A stretch of DNA of 64,000 nucleotides, taken from the NCBI RefSeq assembly GCF_004745075.1, contig NZ_RHFH01000008.1:124001-188000 (forward strand), given 5' to 3'. Shown here piece by piece: positions 24,224 through 34,560 of this stretch. Both the position numbers and the translations under genes were made by a program. The stretch comes from Brevibacterium sp. S111. Its GTDB lineage: Bacteria; Actinomycetota; Actinomycetes; Actinomycetales; Brevibacteriaceae. The notes under the pieces were generated by a model, which was given only the letters and a program-made list of their open reading frames with translations, was not told the origin of the DNA and made no database searches. How positions within the stretch are numbered: the first letter of the stretch is position 1; the number at the start of each line of letters is the position of its first letter.

Positions 24224-25635
24224 GCGTGTGACATCTCCTTGGAGTCGTCGAAGGCGAAAGCGGCAGCGGGCACGGCATCGGATTCGTCCGCGGGTACCCC
24301 GAAGGTCTGGAAGGCGATGCGGTTCTCGATCAGATAGGGTTCTCGACCGGTGACCGCGGCCAGCACCACCGAGGCCCGCCATGGCCCGAACCCGAGGTCG
24401 GGGGCGGTGACTCCGTGGGTGTGCTCTTCGCCGCCTACGACGTGGATGGTGCCCTCGTCGTTGATCGTGTAGTGGCGGCTGACGTCGAGGCGGCCCCGCG
24501 AGTCCAGCCGCACCTCTGCCCCGAGCGGTGTCAGGAAGCCCGGCACCTGCGATTTGTATCCAGTGGCCGCAATCACTGCACGGGATCGTCGGGTGAAGGT
24601 CTTGTCCAGTGCCGTATTCCGGAAACCGAGGAGGTATTCTCCGCTCATCGGGTCGATCTCAGCGGTTTCGAGTTCGGCTTCGCAGATGAGGTTCGTGAGC
24701 AGTTCGCGTCCTCCGCGGCTGAGCCGATAGAGGGTGTCGTGGATGTCGTCGACGAGGTCGGCCGAGATGCCCTTGTACAGGGTGCGCTGCTCTCGACCGA
24801 CGCGTTCACGCAGCTCATCGGGCAGGGCGCGGAAGTGGTCGGTGTATTCCGGGGAGGTCATCTCGAGAGTGAGCTTCGTGTACTCCATGGGGAAGAACCT
24901 CGGTGAGCGGGTCACCCAGTCCAGTCGCACCCCGCGGTTCTCGGCGTCGTCGATGAGGTCGCGGTAGATCTCGGCGGCCGACTGTCCGCTGCCGACGATC
25001 GTGATGGCACCCGATTGAAGCAGCGCCTCTCGGTTGTCGAGGTACTCGGCGGTGTGGATGAGGGGCCCGGTCGATGCGAAATCGTCCTCTTCCGCCAGTC
25101 CCCGCAGGGCCGGCGGCAGCACCGGCTGGGTGCCCACCCCGAGCACGAGGTGCCGGGCGCGGTAGGTTTCGGTCGTCACGATCTCACCGGAGTCGTCGGT
25201 CATCTCGGCGAGGGCGGTGAACACACCATCCTCCCTGGTCACGGACACAACGCGGCGGTTCCACTGCAGCGAATCCAGCTGGGCGGCGACCCAGCGGCAG
25301 TATTCGTCGAACTCGGCCCGCAGGGGGTAGAAGGATTCGCGGATGTAGAAGGGGTAGAGCCGCCGGCGCTCCTTGAGGAAGTTGAGGAACGAGTACGGCG
25401 AGGTCGGGTCGGCCATGGTGACGAGGTCGGCGAGGAACGGCACCTGGATGGTCGAGCCTTCGATCATCATGCCCGGGTGCCAGCGGAACTCGGGCCGTTG
25501 GTCGACGAACACCGCGTCGACGTCGTCGAGCGGTTCGGCCAGTGCGGCGAGTCCGAGTCCGAAGGGCCCGATGCCGACGCCGAGGATGTCGTAGATCCTG
25601 TGGGTGTCGTGGATGTCCTGGGACTGTGCACTCAT
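24220..25635 (-). CDS. Lysine/cadaverine N-hydroxylase (siderophore biosynthesis)
   Basis: A 471-aa flavin monooxygenase of the IucD/DesB/SidA family that N-hydroxylates a diamine or amino acid side chain, the first step to the hydroxamate. Motifs: FAD site ILGVGIGPFGLGLAALAE, substrate region WHPGMMIEGSTIQVPFLADLVTM and SFLNFLKERRRLYPFY, NADPH site ITIVGSGQSAAEIYRDL, and the family ATGY motif (AVIAATGYKSQVP). It overlaps the genes on both sides by 4 bp. The decarboxylase upstream suggests the substrate is cadaverine or putrescine rather than free lysine. Confidence 0.93.
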   Translation of the reverse strand: MSAQSQDIHDTHRIYDILGVGIGPFGLGLAALAEPLDDVDAVFVDQRPEFRWHPGMMIEGSTIQVPFLADLVTMADPTSPYSFLNFLKERRRLYPFYIRESFYPLRAEFDEYCRWVAAQLDSLQWNRRVVSVTREDGVFTALAEMTDDSGEIVTTETYRARHLVLGVGTQPVLPPALRGLAEEDDFASTGPLIHTAEYLDNREALLQSGAITIVGSGQSAAEIYRDLIDDAENRGVRLDWVTRSPRFFPMEYTKLTLEMTSPEYTDHFRALPDELRERVGREQRTLYKGISADLVDDIHDTLYRLSRGGRELLTNLICEAELETAEIDPMSGEYLLGFRNTALDKTFTRRSRAVIAATGYKSQVPGFLTPLGAEVRLDSRGRLDVSRHYTINDEGTIHVVGGEEHTHGVTAPDLGFGPWRASVVLAAVTGREPYLIENRIAFQTFGVPADESDAVPAAAFAFDDSKEMSHA

Positions 25636-27248
25636 GCTGCGCCTCCTTCGGTGGTGATGTGCCGTCCGGCGAGGATTCCGTGCCCGGTGGCGCGGACGAG
25701 GTCGAGGACCGCGGTAATGTCATCGATGCTGGTGTCGGGGTTGAGCAGGGTGACTTTGAGCCAGGGTCTGCCGTCGATCGTCGTGCGGGCGACGGCGGCA
25801 CGGCCGGAGCGGAAGAGGACGCGGCGGAAGAGCGGGACGAGTTCGTCGGCCGTGTGCTGGTCCGCGGTGTACGGGGTGAAGCGGAAGAGCACGGTGGACA
25901 GGTCGGAGTCGCCGAGCACCTCGAAATCGGCTTGAGCCTCGAGCAGCTGCCGGACTTCGGTCGCGAGGTCGCAGACGGTGTCGATCATCGTCCCGATCTC
26001 GTCTGCTCCGCGGGCACGCAGCGTCGTCCAGAGCTTGAGCGCATCGAAGCGGCGGGTGGTCTGCAGAGACTTGTCGACCTGATTCGGTTCCGCATCGTCG
26101 GCCTGTGCTTCGGCTTCGGGATTGAGGTAGTCGTGGTGGTGGATCGTCGGCGCGAACAGGGCCGCATCCCTGACCAGCAGCGCCGAGGACGACACCGGCT
26201 GGAAGAACGTCTTGTGGAAATCGATGGTCACCGAGGCGGCCCTGCCGATTCCCTCGAGCAGGTGTGCTCGGCGCGGGGCCCAGAGCAGGCCGCCGCCGTA
26301 TGCGGCGTCGACGTGCAGCCACACGTTCGCCGATTCGCACACCTCGGCGATGGACTTCAGGGGGTCGATGACGCCGAGGTCGGTGGTGCCTGCGGTGGCG
26401 ACGACGGCCATCGGGGTCGCGTCGTTCGCGTCGATCGACAGCAGGCTCGCATTCAGCGCTTCGGCGTCCATGCGCCCGGTCGCGTCGGTCGGGACGGTGA
26501 CGACCGCCTCGGCGTCGAGTCCGAGGAGGAAGGCTGCGCGGGAGACGGAGAAGTGAGCCTGGTCGGTGGCGAGGATCCGCAGACGGGAGAGCAGTTCCAG
26601 GCGGGTCGACGGGGAGGAGCCGCCTCGGCGGGTTTCGGCGTCATCGGATCCGCCGCGGTCGGATTCGTCGGCGTGAGCGGTCAGTCCGGTTAGGACGTTT
26701 TCGCGGGCGAGGAACAGCGCGTGGAGGTTCGATTGGGTACCTCCGGAGGTGAAGATTCCGTCACCGTCGGCGAACCCGAGGTGGCCGCAGGTCCAGTCGA
26801 TGAGGCGCCGCTCCATGAGGGTCGCGACCTCGGACTGGTCGTAGGTGTCGACCGAGGTGTTGATGGCCGCGAGCATCGCTTCGGCGGCGACGGCGGGCAC
26901 AGCGACCGGGCAGTTGAGGTGGGCGACGTAGCTGGGGTGGTGGAACCACACGGCATTGTCGGCATAGAGCGCGTCGGCCTCGCGCAGCGCCTCGGCGTTG
27001 CCGACTCCGGCCGTGTCGAGGTCGACGGCGTCGACGGCGGCCTGCAGCCCCGATCGATCTTTCGCCGAGGCTGCCCTGGCCGTGGTGCGGAATCGTTCGC
27101 CGAGTGCGTCGATGACGCTGTGCATGAGAGCCGAGTACTCGTCTGCACTGTGGGCACCGAGCAGGGCGTCGGTGCGGGGATTGTCGGGGGTATGAAGGGG
27201 TGCTGCGGCGGGTGCCGATTCGGTCTCGGAGAGCAGAGAAGTCGTCAC
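25632..27248 (-). CDS. PLP-dependent group II amino acid decarboxylase (DesA-like)
   Basis: A 538-aa decarboxylase, expected to make cadaverine (or putrescine) from lysine (or ornithine) as siderophore building block. Visible motifs: NLHALFLARENV, VVATAGTTDLGVIDPL, WLHVDAAYGGGLLWAPRR (PLP Asp) and the PLP lysine in VTIDFHKTFFQPVSSSALLVRD. The start is a GTG at 27246-27248 with GGAGG nine bases upstream. An upstream in-frame codon would overlap the iron box and is rejected. First gene of the three-gene siderophore operon. Confidence 0.9.
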   Translation of the reverse strand: MTTSLLSETESAPAAAPLHTPDNPRTDALLGAHSADEYSALMHSVIDALGERFRTTARAASAKDRSGLQAAVDAVDLDTAGVGNAEALREADALYADNAVWFHHPSYVAHLNCPVAVPAVAAEAMLAAINTSVDTYDQSEVATLMERRLIDWTCGHLGFADGDGIFTSGGTQSNLHALFLARENVLTGLTAHADESDRGGSDDAETRRGGSSPSTRLELLSRLRILATDQAHFSVSRAAFLLGLDAEAVVTVPTDATGRMDAEALNASLLSIDANDATPMAVVATAGTTDLGVIDPLKSIAEVCESANVWLHVDAAYGGGLLWAPRRAHLLEGIGRAASVTIDFHKTFFQPVSSSALLVRDAALFAPTIHHHDYLNPEAEAQADDAEPNQVDKSLQTTRRFDALKLWTTLRARGADEIGTMIDTVCDLATEVRQLLEAQADFEVLGDSDLSTVLFRFTPYTADQHTADELVPLFRRVLFRSGRAAVARTTIDGRPWLKVTLLNPDTSIDDITAVLDLVRATGHGILAGRHITTEGGAA

Positions 27249-27295
27249 TGTGAGGTTTCCTCCTTCGATGAACGAACAGCGGATCGCGGCTCGCA

Positions 27296-27314
27296 TTAGG
27301 GAAACCTACCCTAA
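27296..27314. promoter_or_regulatory. Iron box (DtxR/IdeR/DmdR-type) of the siderophore operon
   Basis: On the minus strand TTAGGGTAGGTTTCCCTAA is a 19-bp interrupted palindrome matching the actinobacterial iron-box form (TTAGG...CCTAA). It lies 48 bp upstream of the decarboxylase start. Fe(II)-loaded DtxR-type repressor would shut the operon in iron-rich cells. Confidence 0.85.
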
Positions 27315-27689
27315 CTGTCTGCGTTTCCGAAGAGCCTGTGACCTGGGATGACAACTACGGGCGTCGCCTGCTCATCTCGCATGAGGGCACCCTCCCCTGA
27401 ATTCACGCGGCAAGGAACCCGTCCGCACTACGGGTGCATCGGCCGGATAATGAGCGAGTGGCATTCGTCACATCGGGGTGTGTCATCCAGCATTGTGAGA
27501 CATTCGAGGCGGATGCAGCTCCTGAGTTCCGGACGCCTCGCGGGGAGTCTCAGCACAGAATCCCGCCCGGATCGTCCGAGATTCGACTCGCGACCCGCTG
27601 CCCACCAAAAATAGGTCGCTATCGGATACTCCTGTCGCCGGAAAGCATCCGATGCTGACCTAGATTTGCCGCTCGCGACCGCACACCCA
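27315..27689. other. 375-bp stretch without a recognised gene
   Basis: The segment lies between the iron box and the guaB terminator hairpin. Short open frames exist on both strands but none has a ribosome site together with a recognisable product. No tRNA, repeat array or other signal was seen. Confidence 0.5.
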
Positions 27690-27731
27690 AGAAGCCGCAG
27701 CCTCCGCGCAAACGCGGAAGCTGCGGCTTCT
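27690..27731 (-). terminator. Hairpin terminator behind guaB
   Basis: AGAAGCCGCAGC and GCTGCGGCTTCT pair over 12 bp, continued by TCCGCG/CGCGGA after one mismatch, with a CAAA loop. It begins 41 bp past the guaB stop. No T-run is present. Confidence 0.6.
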
Positions 27732-27771
27732 CATCGACCAGAGACCCCTCCGTCAGAGGTGCCTGCCTACG

Positions 27772-29331
<1,560 letters not shown>

Positions 29332-29454
29332 TCAATGGTATCGGAGCCCGACAGGTGCCCGCCACGGGTGCAAACACCGAGCACTGTGAGACTGACTACA
29401 CGACCGGCAGCGGTTGTCCGCGCTCACCGGCCAACGCCTCTGTAGCCTGGAGTC

Positions 29455-29763
29455 ATGATCAAGACTCGTGAGATCCGCATGTTTCCCGACCACGGACACC
29501 GCTGGCCGCTGTGGGGCGATGTGCTGCATGACGAACTGTGCCTCGAGCCGTCTGACCTCGATCTCTCAGATGAGCTGATTCTGGACCTCCGGGCGCTCTA
29601 TGACTTCTGGGAGCGCCATGACACCAGCTGCTGGACGACTCCGACAGCAACAGGGTGGGACACGAACGAGAATATGCGAGTGTGGGAACTGGCCGAGGCC
29701 GAAGCGAAGCGACGTCTGGCAGATGAGGTCGCCCAGTACGGCATCACCGTCGAGGCGCGCTGA
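29455..29763 (+). CDS. Conserved-looking hypothetical protein, 102 aa
   Basis: A small soluble acidic protein beginning MIKTREIRMFPDHGHRWPLW, rich in Trp, Asp and Glu (DVLHDELCLEPSDLDLSDELILDL, FWERHDTSCWTTP), with a helical C-terminus (ELAEAEAKRRLADEVAQYGI). GGAG lies just before the ATG but closer than ideal. No family is recognised. It sits between guaB and a convergent GntR regulator, 4 bp from the regulator's stop codon. Confidence 0.6.
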   Translation: MIKTREIRMFPDHGHRWPLWGDVLHDELCLEPSDLDLSDELILDLRALYDFWERHDTSCWTTPTATGWDTNENMRVWELAEAEAKRRLADEVAQYGITVEAR

Positions 29764-29767
29764 TGCA

Positions 29768-30430
29768 CTAGCGCCCCTCGCCCACGGACCGTGCGAGGTC
29801 GAGCGTCGAGGCTTCGGAGTCGTCGAGGTGGATGCGCAGCAGCCCTTCGGCACCCTGCCGGTCTCCGGACTTCATCTTCTCGAAGATATCGCGGTGCGGG
29901 TTGGCCCAGTGTGAGTGGTACTTCCCCGGCTCCGGCGAGCGCGAGAACGTCGTCGACAGCCGGGCCATGAGGTTGAGGTAGAACTCGTCGAGCAGCGGGG
30001 ATCCGAGCAGGCCGACGATCGCGCGGTGAAACGAGGCCGAATGCTCTTGTGCATCGGCCCAGGTCTCGTTCTTCGGCGCGGTCTCGGCGCGGATGACGGA
30101 GGCTTCGACGGCGGCCATCGCCTCATCGGTGGCGTCCTGGGATTCCTGGACGGCACGGATCTCGAAGACTCGGCGGGCACGGTAGAGGTCTTTGAGCTCG
30201 TCGATGCCGAAGGTGGAGACGAAGAATCCGCGGTTGGGCTCCTGGGTGAGCAGTCCGGCGTGGCGCAGCAGGCTCAGAGATTCGCGCGCGGTGTTGCGCG
30301 AAACGTTGAATTCCTTGGCCAGGGCACCATCGCGGACCGGGCTTCCGGCCGGGTATTCGCCATTGGTGATGCGGGTCCGGACAAGGGCGACGATGGCCTC
30401 TGAAGTGCAGCCGGGGGCATGTGGACTCAT
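29768..30430 (-). CDS. GntR-family (FCD-type) transcriptional regulator
   Basis: A 220-aa regulator. N-terminal winged helix at residues 8-75 (GEYPAGSPVRDGALAKEFNVSRNTARESLSLLRHAGLLTQEPNRGFFV) is followed by an FadR-like all-helical FCD effector domain (LYRARRVFEIRAVQES, HSASFHRAIVGLLGSPLLDEFY, HRDIFEKMKSGDRQGAEGLLRIHL), whose His residues often bind a metal. FCD regulators usually sense organic acids. Its target cannot be read from the neighbours. Confidence 0.9.
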   Translation of the reverse strand: MSPHAPGCTSEAIVALVRTRITNGEYPAGSPVRDGALAKEFNVSRNTARESLSLLRHAGLLTQEPNRGFFVSTFGIDELKDLYRARRVFEIRAVQESQDATDEAMAAVEASVIRAETAPKNETWADAQEHSASFHRAIVGLLGSPLLDEFYLNLMARLSTTFSRSPEPGKYHSHWANPHRDIFEKMKSGDRQGAEGLLRIHLDDSEASTLDLARSVGEGR

Positions 30431-30448
30431 GGCACCAGGCTACCGTGT

Positions 30449-31474
30449 TCAGCCGGATTCGGAGCGGAATGCGGCGGGATCGAGTTCGAGATCGGTGGTG
30501 AAATGACGTGGACGCCCGGTGAGCGGATCCGCGAACGCGAGCTCCGCGGCCAGCAGCTGCAGCGGTGAACTGAAGTCATAGGGGTCCGGCGCGAGGTCGA
30601 CCGGATAGACCGGATCACCGAGGATGGGCAGCCCGAGCGCGTTCATGTGCACCCGCAGCTGGTGGGTCTTGCCCGTGAACGGCTCGAGTTCGTACTCGGC
30701 GATCGCTTCCCCTCGCCGAGGCGGCCGTGCACTATCCGTTGACCGTTGGGGTTCCGGGTCGTGGGCAGGCAGGTCCGGTGAGCAAGTGGTTCGGACCAGC
30801 CGGATGCGGCTGAGTGCGTTCGCCTCCCCCTCGGTTTCGAGAACCTGCCTGGCGCCGACGGGCTTGACCAGGCGGGATCTCCTCTCAAGAGGAAATTCCA
30901 ACTCCGCTGGCGGTGCCGGGGCCAGGGCGCGGTAGGTCTTGCGCACCGTGCGATCTTGGAACAGGCGTTGGTAGCGGCCGCGGGTCTCCGGCCGTTTGGA
31001 CAGGACGAGGAGACCGGCGGTGATGCGGTCAAGACGGTGGATGGCCACGAGGTCGGGTTGGTCGAGGTCGACGCGCAGGCGGGTGACGACGCACTCGCGG
31101 ACAAAGCGTCCGTTCGGGGTGCTCGCGAGGAAGTGGGGTTTGTCGACGACGAGGAGGTCCTCGTCCTCGAAGACGGTGCCGACTTCGAAGGGGATTCGCT
31201 CTTCGGGCGGAACCGGGCGGTGGAAGAAGTAGAACCCGCCGGGGATGACTGGGTCGTCCCAGCCCACCGGCAGCCCCGCCTCGTCGCGCATGTCTCCATC
31301 GGTCAGCAGGGTGCGGCGGGATTCGGGGGCCGCCTCGGGGAATTCGGTCTCGAGCCACTGCCCGATCGTGTCGGGAACGGGCAGGTGATTCTTCGCGTGG
31401 GTGGCCTTCCCACCCGGGGCGCGCAGTGCGGTCGCCGAGATGCCGTCTCGAGGCGGAAGCGGACTGCGGGGCAT
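30449..31474 (-). CDS. RluA-family pseudouridine synthase
   Basis: A 341-aa RNA pseudouridine synthase. The catalytic aspartate is in LVAIHRLDRITAGLLVLSK; LLVVDKPHFLASTPN, TGKTHQLRVHMNALGLPILGDPVYP and FSSPLQLLAAELAF complete the domain. There is no S4 domain at the N-terminus; the first 90 residues are a lineage-type extension. A stretch of about 30 polar residues (around 233-265, including ARPPRRGEA encoded by the dispersed CGCCGAGGCGG word) is inserted just before the RNA-binding motif. The target uridine is unknown. Confidence 0.9.
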   Translation of the reverse strand: MPRSPLPPRDGISATALRAPGGKATHAKNHLPVPDTIGQWLETEFPEAAPESRRTLLTDGDMRDEAGLPVGWDDPVIPGGFYFFHRPVPPEERIPFEVGTVFEDEDLLVVDKPHFLASTPNGRFVRECVVTRLRVDLDQPDLVAIHRLDRITAGLLVLSKRPETRGRYQRLFQDRTVRKTYRALAPAPPAELEFPLERRSRLVKPVGARQVLETEGEANALSRIRLVRTTCSPDLPAHDPEPQRSTDSARPPRRGEAIAEYELEPFTGKTHQLRVHMNALGLPILGDPVYPVDLAPDPYDFSSPLQLLAAELAFADPLTGRPRHFTTDLELDPAAFRSESG

Positions 31475-31624
31475 GGGCCCAGTCTAGGCGTTCGGAGGAT
31501 GGCCCGACTGCAGCCTCGGTCGCACCCGCATTCTTTGGCTGCGGCGCGCACTTCTTCCGACGATTCCCGCAAATCTCCGAGGCGGCTTCCGATTCTTCGC
31601 GGGACACCCCCTATGGTGGGAGGC

Positions 31625-32071
31625 ATGGACCACACCGAACTGACGGAGAAGTTCTTGAGGGATAGAGTCGTCACTCCGGTCGTTCTCGGCATATTCGCCG
31701 ACGACGAATGGGAGAGTGTCGCATTGGAGAACGACGTGGACGACGATCGGATCGTCATTGCCAGAGTCGTCGTCTGCGGGGAGGCCGTCGAAGTCGTCCT
31801 CGACTATCCGGGAAACACGGAGAGTGTCTTCGAGATGCAGCAGCGGCTCGTCGAAGAGTTCAAAGCCTTCATCGAGCGGTCCGAATTCGGTGCGCATCGC
31901 ACCTCGGAGTCGGACACGTTCAACACCCGACGCACCCCGAATGCGGTGACCCGCACTCCCCGACCGAACTTCCTCGGTCCCTCGGAGTGCACTCAGCGTC
32001 GTCGCCGCTATCAGGGTCGGGTCATGCGCATCGATCGTCGCCGCTGCGTCTCCGCCCACCGTCGCAGCTGA
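31625..32071 (+). CDS. Hypothetical acidic protein with Arg-rich tail, 148 aa
   Basis: From the ATG at 31625 (an ATG 12 bp upstream is also in frame) the first 75 residues are strongly acidic and protein-like (VLGIFADDEWESVALENDVDDDRIVIARVVV, VEVVLDYPGNTESVFEMQQRLVEEFKAFIE). The remainder is Arg/Thr-rich and less convincing, so the frame may be degenerate at its 3' end. No family is recognised and the ribosome site (GGGAGG) is too close to the start to be ideal. Confidence 0.4.
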   Translation: MDHTELTEKFLRDRVVTPVVLGIFADDEWESVALENDVDDDRIVIARVVVCGEAVEVVLDYPGNTESVFEMQQRLVEEFKAFIERSEFGAHRTSESDTFNTRRTPNAVTRTPRPNFLGPSECTQRRRRYQGRVMRIDRRRCVSAHRRS

Positions 32072-32108
32072 GACCGACCGAACCGCTCGTACACGAAGCC
32101 TGCGGTGC

Positions 32109-33809
32109 TTATGCCCGCTGGATAAGGAAGTCGATGTCGACGCCGTCCGGCAGAGCACCGTATTCGCGGCCCCGCTCGGCACCGAGGCGGGCGGCCGCAA
32201 AGCTTGATGCCACCTCGGCGGGAGCGGATTCGAAGAGGATCGCCGCCTGCATGAGCAGCGCCATCTTCTCCACGAGCACCCGGCCGCGCGCCTGCAGCGC
32301 CGCCTGGGCGGAGGCCTCTCCGCTCTCAAGGTCCTGCACCGCGGTCTGCAGCGACCGGGCCAGCGACTCATAGGCCGCATCGAAGTCCGCGTGCTTGCCG
32401 AGCCCGGTTTCGAGGAAGCCGAGGAAGGTCTTCGCGCTCCGCGGTTCGCGGGCCAGTGCGCGCAGCACGTCGAGGACGATGACGTTGCCGGAGCCTTCCC
32501 ACACCGCCATCACCGGCTGTTCCCGGTAGCGGCGGGCCAGCGGAAAGGACTCGGTGTAGCCGTTGCCGCCGAGGCACTCGAGAGACTCATAGGCATGTTC
32601 GGGTCCGCGTTTGCAGATCCAGTATTTGCCGACGGCCGTCGCCAGTCGGCGGAAGTCAGCCGCCTCGGCGCTGTCATCGTCGTACGCGGCGGCCAGGTGC
32701 AGCGCCGTGTAGGTCGCCGCTTCGGCTTCGAGCTGGAGGTCGGCGATGACGGCGCGCATGAGCGGCTGGTCGATGAGCGTGGCACCGAAGGCCGCGCGTC
32801 CGCGAGCGTGCCAGACCGCCTCGGCGACGCATTGGCGCATGCCCGCGGCCGACCCGAGCACGCAGTCGAGCCGGGTCTGAGCCACCATCTCGATGATCGT
32901 GCGCACGCCCTTGCCGGCCTCGCCGAGCAGCCATCCGTCGGTGGCGTCGAACTCGATTTCGGACGAGGCATTGGATCTGTTGCCGAGCTTGTCCTTGAGC
33001 CTTTGGATGCGCACCGTGTTGAGTTCGCCGCCGGGCAGCACACGGGGCACGACGAAGCAGCTGGGGCCCTCGTCGAGCTGAGCGATGACGAGGAAAGCGT
33101 CGGATTGCGGGGCTGAGCAGAACCATTTGTGGCCTGTGATGAGGTGGTGGTCGCCGGAGGACACCGCATAGGTGGTGTTCGCGCGGATGTCCGATCCTCC
33201 CTGCTTCTCCGTCATCGCCATCCCGAAGGTCACGGCGGACTTCGTCGCCGGGTCGATCCGGCGCGGGTCGTAGCCGGATGCTGTCGCGCGCGGTTCCCAA
33301 AACACGGCGAGGGCGGAATCGGCGCGCAGGCTCGGCACGACGGCATGCGTCATCGACACCGGGCAGGCGTGGCCGGGTTCGATCTGGGAGAAGAGCATGA
33401 ATCGCACGGCTCGTTCGACGTTGGCGCTCGGCCCGGGATGCGTCCACGCATACGAGTGGGCTTCCGCGTCGAGGGCATCGCCGATGATCCGGTGGTAGGC
33501 GGGGTGGAATTCGATCTCGTCGATGCGGTTGCCCCAGTCGTCGTGGGTGTGCAGCACGGGTCCGTGCACGTTGGCCAGGCGAGCATCGTTGATGAAGTCC
33601 GTGCTGCCGACGAGCGCGCCGATGCGCTCGAGATCATCCGTCGCAGCGTTCGGCGCATAATGGGCGAGCGCATCGACGAGGGCCCGGTTGAGCGTGAATT
33701 CGTTGATATCTCGCCGAGGCGGCGCCTGATTGAACACAGTATGCGTCGTCCGCGGCGTGGTGGAGTCTGCAGTGGCCCGGGCTGGGCCGGGGTCTGCGGT
33801 GGTGGTCAT
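32109..33809 (-). CDS. Acyl-CoA dehydrogenase (AidB-like)
   Basis: A 566-aa flavoenzyme, longer than standard 380-aa acyl-CoA dehydrogenases and of the AidB subgroup. Evidence: FGMAMTEKQGGSDIRANTT, GHKWFCSAPQSDAFLV, RLKDKLGNRSNASSEIEF, ECLGGNGYTESFPLARRYREQPVMAVWEGSGNVIVLDVLRAL, and the C-terminal helical domain. AidB-type proteins have been tied to alkylation protection as well as acyl-CoA oxidation. Next to a TetR regulator (4-bp overlap) and an acyl-CoA ligase, an acyl-CoA catabolic role is likely here. The N-terminal APPRRDINEF contains a copy of the dispersed 11-mer. Confidence 0.92.
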   Translation of the reverse strand: MTTTADPGPARATADSTTPRTTHTVFNQAPPRRDINEFTLNRALVDALAHYAPNAATDDLERIGALVGSTDFINDARLANVHGPVLHTHDDWGNRIDEIEFHPAYHRIIGDALDAEAHSYAWTHPGPSANVERAVRFMLFSQIEPGHACPVSMTHAVVPSLRADSALAVFWEPRATASGYDPRRIDPATKSAVTFGMAMTEKQGGSDIRANTTYAVSSGDHHLITGHKWFCSAPQSDAFLVIAQLDEGPSCFVVPRVLPGGELNTVRIQRLKDKLGNRSNASSEIEFDATDGWLLGEAGKGVRTIIEMVAQTRLDCVLGSAAGMRQCVAEAVWHARGRAAFGATLIDQPLMRAVIADLQLEAEAATYTALHLAAAYDDDSAEAADFRRLATAVGKYWICKRGPEHAYESLECLGGNGYTESFPLARRYREQPVMAVWEGSGNVIVLDVLRALAREPRSAKTFLGFLETGLGKHADFDAAYESLARSLQTAVQDLESGEASAQAALQARGRVLVEKMALLMQAAILFESAPAEVASSFAAARLGAERGREYGALPDGVDIDFLIQRA

Positions 33810-34423
33810 GGTTCTCCTAGTGCTGATCGGGTGAAGGCAGTCAATGCGGTGATGAGCGCCGTGATCTCTGCGGGGCGGGGATTCGGGGAGGCCGGGTCGA
33901 GAATGTCGACGAGGTTCTCTCCGATGCTGCCGACGATGGACCGGGCAGCCACCTCGGCGGGGACGGCCGCGGCAACGGCCTCGGCTCTGCGCGCCCGCTC
34001 GAGTCCGGCGGCGATGGCGGTGACGTAGCCTCGCCGCAGCCGAAGTCGTTCGCTCTGCACCGGCTCAGGCACCTCTTCGAGGAGCAGGGCGTAGGCGAGC
34101 CGGCGCCCGGCGACGGCGCGGCGGACGAAGACCTCGACGGTCGACTCGGCGACCTCGGCAACGGTGGAAGCCGCGGCCACCGTGTCTTCGATGACGGCCA
34201 GTTCGTGACCGGCAGCCTGGGCGAAGACGAGCCGCAGGAGCTCCTCGCGGTTGGTGAAGTACGTGTAGATCGAGCCGGCGCTGCAGTCGGCCTCACCGGC
34301 GACAGCGGCCACGCTCGCCGATGCGAATCCCCCGCGGGCGATGACATGCCGAGCGGCGCGTTCGATAGCGGCCCGACGCGCTTGCGCATTGGCGCGGGTG
34401 CGCGTCGTTTCGCGATAGCCCAT
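33806..34423 (-). CDS. TetR-family transcriptional regulator
   Basis: A 205-aa repressor. The DNA-binding domain is at residues 15-62 (AAIERAARHVIARGGFASASVAAVAGEADCSAGSIYTYFTNREELLRLVF). The C-terminal ligand domain is Ala-rich and helical. The start at 34423 (MGYRETTRTRA) is preceded by GAGGTGAG. It is the upstream partner of the acyl-CoA dehydrogenase gene (ATGA overlap) and divergent from the acyl-CoA ligase, so it probably represses both by binding the palindrome at 34508-34526 until an acyl-CoA releases it. Confidence 0.9.
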   Translation of the reverse strand: MGYRETTRTRANAQARRAAIERAARHVIARGGFASASVAAVAGEADCSAGSIYTYFTNREELLRLVFAQAAGHELAVIEDTVAAASTVAEVAESTVEVFVRRAVAGRRLAYALLLEEVPEPVQSERLRLRRGYVTAIAAGLERARRAEAVAAAVPAEVAARSIVGSIGENLVDILDPASPNPRPAEITALITALTAFTRSALGEP

Positions 34424-34507
34424 ACTCACCTCGGTTCGACGAGACCGACCGACACCGTCGAAGATCGCCGACGGTGTCGCCCTCTCGAGCACTCACTTCC
34501 CCAAAGA

Positions 34508-34526
34508 AATGAATCGTGGTTCAATT
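34508..34526. promoter_or_regulatory. Palindromic operator candidate in the TetR/acyl-CoA ligase spacer
   Basis: TGAA and TTCA arms (34510-34523, flanked by AA and ATT) surround a 6-bp centre in an AT-rich spacer between the divergent TetR and ligase genes. FadR-like TetR repressors bind sites of this TGAA-type symmetry. Confidence 0.5.
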
Positions 34527-34560
34527 GTTTTAAGTATGACACTCGTCACAGGGAGAAGCA

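Noticed and set aside
21320..24337. A 1005-codon open frame on the plus strand
   Set aside because: It is antisense to the fused siderophore synthetase, whose domains and motifs are unambiguous; long antisense frames are common in GC-rich DNA.
27315..27689. A possible tRNA or small RNA in the spacer before guaB
   Set aside because: No cloverleaf, conserved T-loop or riboswitch core was found by eye.
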